DNA of 64,000 nt, from contig DJSW01000018.1 of the NCBI GenBank assembly GCA_002439085.1, forward strand, positions 62,001 to 126,000, read 5' to 3'. This DNA is from Alphaproteobacteria bacterium UBA6324 (GTDB lineage: Bacteria > Pseudomonadota > Alphaproteobacteria > CAAGCB01 > CAG-977). The position numbers and the translations under genes were made by a program. Positions 61,417 to 64,000 of the stretch are shown in pieces (positions within the stretch are counted from its first letter, which is position 1; each line of letters begins with the position of its first letter). The notes under the pieces are model-generated. The model saw only the letters and a program-made list of their open reading frames with translations. It was not told the DNA's origin and did no database searches.

Positions 61417-62558
61417 AACCGGCGGCGGAAAGCGGCGAACACCAGCCAAGCCGCCAATATCATTTGAAACGGCGCGCCGACGCGCGGGGCGACGATCCCC
61501 TCCAGATAAATCGACGCGAACGCCGCAGCCAGCATCCAGCCGTCCCCTTTCAGCAATCCGCGGCGCAGGGAATCCTTGATCAAAAAAGCGATCCCCGCGT
61601 ACAACAGCGCGTAATCGGACAAATAGAAAAACGGCGACACGAAACACAGCGCGCCGCACAGACAGGCATCCTGCACGGCGGGCGCGCATTTATCATTGAC
61701 CAACAAACGGTACGCCGCGAACAAAGCACCTGCGGCGATTGCGGTTTGAACGGCGACCGCCAATCCGACCGACATTCCGCCGCACATCAAAATTCCGGCG
61801 ACGGAGGAAAAGGAACACGGCCTTTCCGTCAAAGCGCGCACAGCCGCCCCGAACGCCGCGGGAAACGCGCCCGCCCCGTAACGCGCCAGCGTGCAAAGCG
61901 TCAAAAACGCCGCGCAGCAAACGGCGCTGACGGCGGCCTTTTTTTGTTTCCTAAGGACATAGGCGGCCAAAACGCCCGCAAACACGACCGGTTCAATCAG
62001 GCAAAGCGCGCAAAACATCCCCGCCCGTTTCGGAAATTCGTCCGCCAAAGCCAACGCCAGCAAAGCAAACGCCGTCACAAACACGCCCCATCCGCCCAGC
62101 GTGAAGCTCAAAAAGGCAACCGGAAAAGCGAACATCAGCAGCAAGCTTTGGCGCAGCGGGAACATGGCGTACAGCGCCGCGCCGAAAGCGAACATCCCCC
62201 ACAGCAGGAACGTGTCGAAAAAAGCGGTGTACGGCAGGGTTAAAAACGGAACGGCCAGAAACGCCTTGACCGGATCGGCAAAGGAAACGAACCGGCCGTC
62301 AACTTTCATCCGGTCGGCGACAAACGCGGAAATGTTTTCGCGGCGATAGGCCTCTTGCGGTTTTGTCCCCTCTTCCATCAACCGGAACAAAGCATAGTCG
62401 CCGGCCATATTCTCTCCGATGATCCGCATCGGGATTTCCGCCGTTTTCGGCTTTCCGCTTTCGTCGTAACCGGCGGAACGCAACAGGAAAGTGTATCCCG
62501 TCGCCAACGCGATCACGATCAAAAACAAATAATGCCAAATCCTTTTTTCGGTATCCAT
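61413..62558 (-). CDS. GT87-like (DUF2029) multi-pass membrane protein
   Basis: This 381-residue protein has about nine hydrophobic segments. The first is WHYLFLIVIALATGYTFLL; a periplasmic part carries GRFVSFADPVKAFLAVPFLT, and TLARYGAGAFPAAFGAAVRA lies in the middle. The pattern resembles GT87-type polyprenyl-phosphate-dependent mannosyltransferases, but key catalytic residues cannot be assigned by eye. ATG 62558 follows GGGGAAGAG. It lies near malQ on the same strand; a sugar-related role is inferred, not shown. Confidence 0.6.
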   Translation of the reverse strand: MDTEKRIWHYLFLIVIALATGYTFLLRSAGYDESGKPKTAEIPMRIIGENMAGDYALFRLMEEGTKPQEAYRRENISAFVADRMKVDGRFVSFADPVKAFLAVPFLTLPYTAFFDTFLLWGMFAFGAALYAMFPLRQSLLLMFAFPVAFLSFTLGGWGVFVTAFALLALALADEFPKRAGMFCALCLIEPVVFAGVLAAYVLRKQKKAAVSAVCCAAFLTLCTLARYGAGAFPAAFGAAVRALTERPCSFSSVAGILMCGGMSVGLAVAVQTAIAAGALFAAYRLLVNDKCAPAVQDACLCGALCFVSPFFYLSDYALLYAGIAFLIKDSLRRGLLKGDGWMLAAAFASIYLEGIVAPRVGAPFQMILAAWLVFAAFRRRF

Positions 62559-62607
62559 CTCTTCCCCGCCGGCGGACGAAAGGGGACGTGCGAACGTCCC
62601 CCGATTC

Positions 62608-64000
62608 TCAACCGTTTCTGATTTTCCGGACAGCCGCGCACACCCGCGACATTCTTTCATCGCCGGCCAGTTCGCCGATCGCCGCGGGCAGTTTGTAACG
62701 CCAGTTCGGATATTCCGTGTTCGTGCCGGGCATATTCATCTGCTCCGCCTGTTCCAAAACATCCTCCAACTGCACCAGCATCAAACGGCACGGCGCGGTT
62801 GCCAAATGGGAATACAGCGCTTCGACCAGCCGCGGCGGCAAAGCGTCGCCGTTGATTTCGGCGTCAAAGTTTTCGGGTGTGACAAACCAGATTCCGGCGG
62901 ATGCCAAAGCTTCGACCATCGCGCGGCGGTCGTTCAGCCGCATCCGGCGCGCCTGTTCATACCGGTCGCCGTCCATCATTCCGATTTCGCGCGCGACATT
63001 GATGTCCGTTCCCAACCAATACCCCGTCAGCGTCGGCATATCGTGCGTTCCCGCCGCGACCAACGCCGTTTCCGGATAATATTGTAACGGTTTGTAACGC
63101 CCGTCGCCCGTCTGTTCGTACCGGAACACGCGGAACGACAGGATTCCAGCCTTTTCCAGCATTTCGCGGAAAAACGACGGAACGACGCCCAAATCCTCGC
63201 CGACGACCAGACATTTGTTGCGGTGGCTTTCCAACGCGACGATGCCCATCATGTCGTTGACATCGTAACGCAGGTACGCGCCCTTTTCCCCGCGCGGAAT
63301 GCAGAACAGCCGCACCAGCCCCATCACATGGTCGATGCGAACCGCCCCCGCCCGTTTCATATTGGCGCACAGCATTTTGCGATAGGACAGGTACGCTTCG
63401 TCGCGCATAGCTTCCGGCCGCATAGGGGCGACGCCCCATTCCTGCCCGTTGGCGTTGAACATATCCGGCGGCGACCCGATGCTGAGTTCCGTCGCGAACA
63501 ATTCTTGCGCCCCCCATGTTTCCGCGCTTTCGGACGCGACGCCGACCGCCAGATCCTGATACAGCCCGACGCCCAGCCCCTGCGCGTCCATTTCCGCGGA
63601 CGCGGCGGCGAACTGTTCGTCCGCCAACCAGAACAGGTATTCGTAATAGGCGACATCGTCCGCGTGATCGGCCGCGAATTTCAAACTGGCCGCCGTGTCG
63701 GGCGAAGCGTACTGCGCCCCCCAGCTTTTAAAGCCGAAACCTTTTTTCTTCGCGACGAAATATTCCGCCAATGCCTGATACAACGCGGCCGCGTGCAATT
63801 CCCGCCCGCCCTGTTCGCAAAAACGTTCAAACGCGGCGCGCCGTTCGGGGGCGGCGTTTTTGAAATCCTCAAACAGCATCCGGAACGCTTTGGTTTTCAG
63901 CTTTCCGACCGCCGCGTAATCAACCAGACGGCTTTGCGCCGCCTTTTGCATTTCCGCCTGAAATTCCTTTGATTTCACATACTTCTGAAGCTCGGCGCAA
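62608..64000 (-). CDS. malQ: 4-alpha-glucanotransferase (amylomaltase), 5' end outside window
   Basis: The visible 464 codons match the C-terminal part of the GH77 family, which transfers maltodextrin segments. Motifs include VRIDHVMGLVRLFCIPRGEK, LVVGEDLGVVPSFFREMLEK (with the catalytic region) and AAGTHDMPTLTGYW. Translation is open through the window end (AELQKYVKSKEFQAEM...), so the true start is beyond 64000 and the GTG at 63978 is internal. It lies near the membrane protein at 61413 on the same strand. Confidence 0.93.
   Translation of the reverse strand, partial: CAELQKYVKSKEFQAEMQKAAQSRLVDYAAVGKLKTKAFRMLFEDFKNAAPERRAAFERFCEQGGRELHAAALYQALAEYFVAKKKGFGFKSWGAQYASPDTAASLKFAADHADDVAYYEYLFWLADEQFAAASAEMDAQGLGVGLYQDLAVGVASESAETWGAQELFATELSIGSPPDMFNANGQEWGVAPMRPEAMRDEAYLSYRKMLCANMKRAGAVRIDHVMGLVRLFCIPRGEKGAYLRYDVNDMMGIVALESHRNKCLVVGEDLGVVPSFFREMLEKAGILSFRVFRYEQTGDGRYKPLQYYPETALVAAGTHDMPTLTGYWLGTDINVAREIGMMDGDRYEQARRMRLNDRRAMVEALASAGIWFVTPENFDAEINGDALPPRLVEALYSHLATAPCRLMLVQLEDVLEQAEQMNMPGTNTEYPNWRYKLPAAIGELAGDERMSRVCAAVRKIRNG

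Overview
The window reads as a continuous stretch of an alphaproteobacterial chromosome, probably a Rhodospirillales-like, possibly gut-associated, lineage. The grounds are: the era-recO-parC order at the left edge; rlpA, dacA, tmk, holB, tatD and a metallo-beta-lactamase hydrolase in one run; an NlpD/DipM-type degenerate LytM lipoprotein; and a secreted autotransporter. The lineage is inferred from gene content; no marker gene was placed on a tree. Coding density is high, most genes are housekeeping, and many neighbours share ATGA-type overlaps.

Left part (1-20000). The end of era overlaps recO, followed by parC and a PagP-like lipid A palmitoyltransferase. Next come tRNA-Ser(UGA) on the minus strand, a helical protein of unknown function, an MltB-type lytic transglycosylase, then the cell-wall and replication run rlpA-dacA-tmk-holB-tatD-MBL. 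A poorly coding kilobase (12269-13255) holds one possible acidic membrane microprotein. The minus strand then carries ssb, gyrA, coaD and a cyclophilin. An ADP-forming acyl-CoA synthetase follows on the plus strand.

Middle part (20000-44200). An accessory patch contains a RhuM-family gene between imperfect direct repeats, two lipoproteins, an apparently undescribed structured RNA (22299-22546, minus) with its own terminator just ahead of a TRL-like lipoprotein gene, and an orphan papain-like cysteine peptidase. After this come a GNAT enzyme, a periplasmic nitroreductase, a PAS-GAF-PAS-GGDEF-EAL protein and a MotA/MotB-like stator pair. A long minus-strand run follows (mfd, purU, a Crp/Fnr regulator, a Sel1-repeat protein, an alpha/beta hydrolase and a TIGR04076 protein). 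recG diverges from mfd and is followed by a 15-codon ORF with its own promoter, ribosome binding site and terminator. A large autotransporter carries a G10 tract inside its passenger domain. A lipoprotein paralogous to the one at 21192 and the degenerate LytM factor close the section.

Right part (44200-64000). Here are pepN, a CpxP/Metal_resist-like periplasmic protein, YbaK-type deacylase, a DsbD-like protein, YqgE, a degenerate nuclease-like membrane protein, metG and a GNAT enzyme. A complete six-gene MoxR/DUF58/DUF4381/VWA/VWA-TPR/BatD operon of the aerotolerance type follows. The window ends with a beta-propeller-like protein, a GT87-like membrane protein and the 3' part of malQ.

The strongest leads for new biology are the structured RNA at 22299-22546, the G10 tract in the autotransporter and the micro-ORF after recG.
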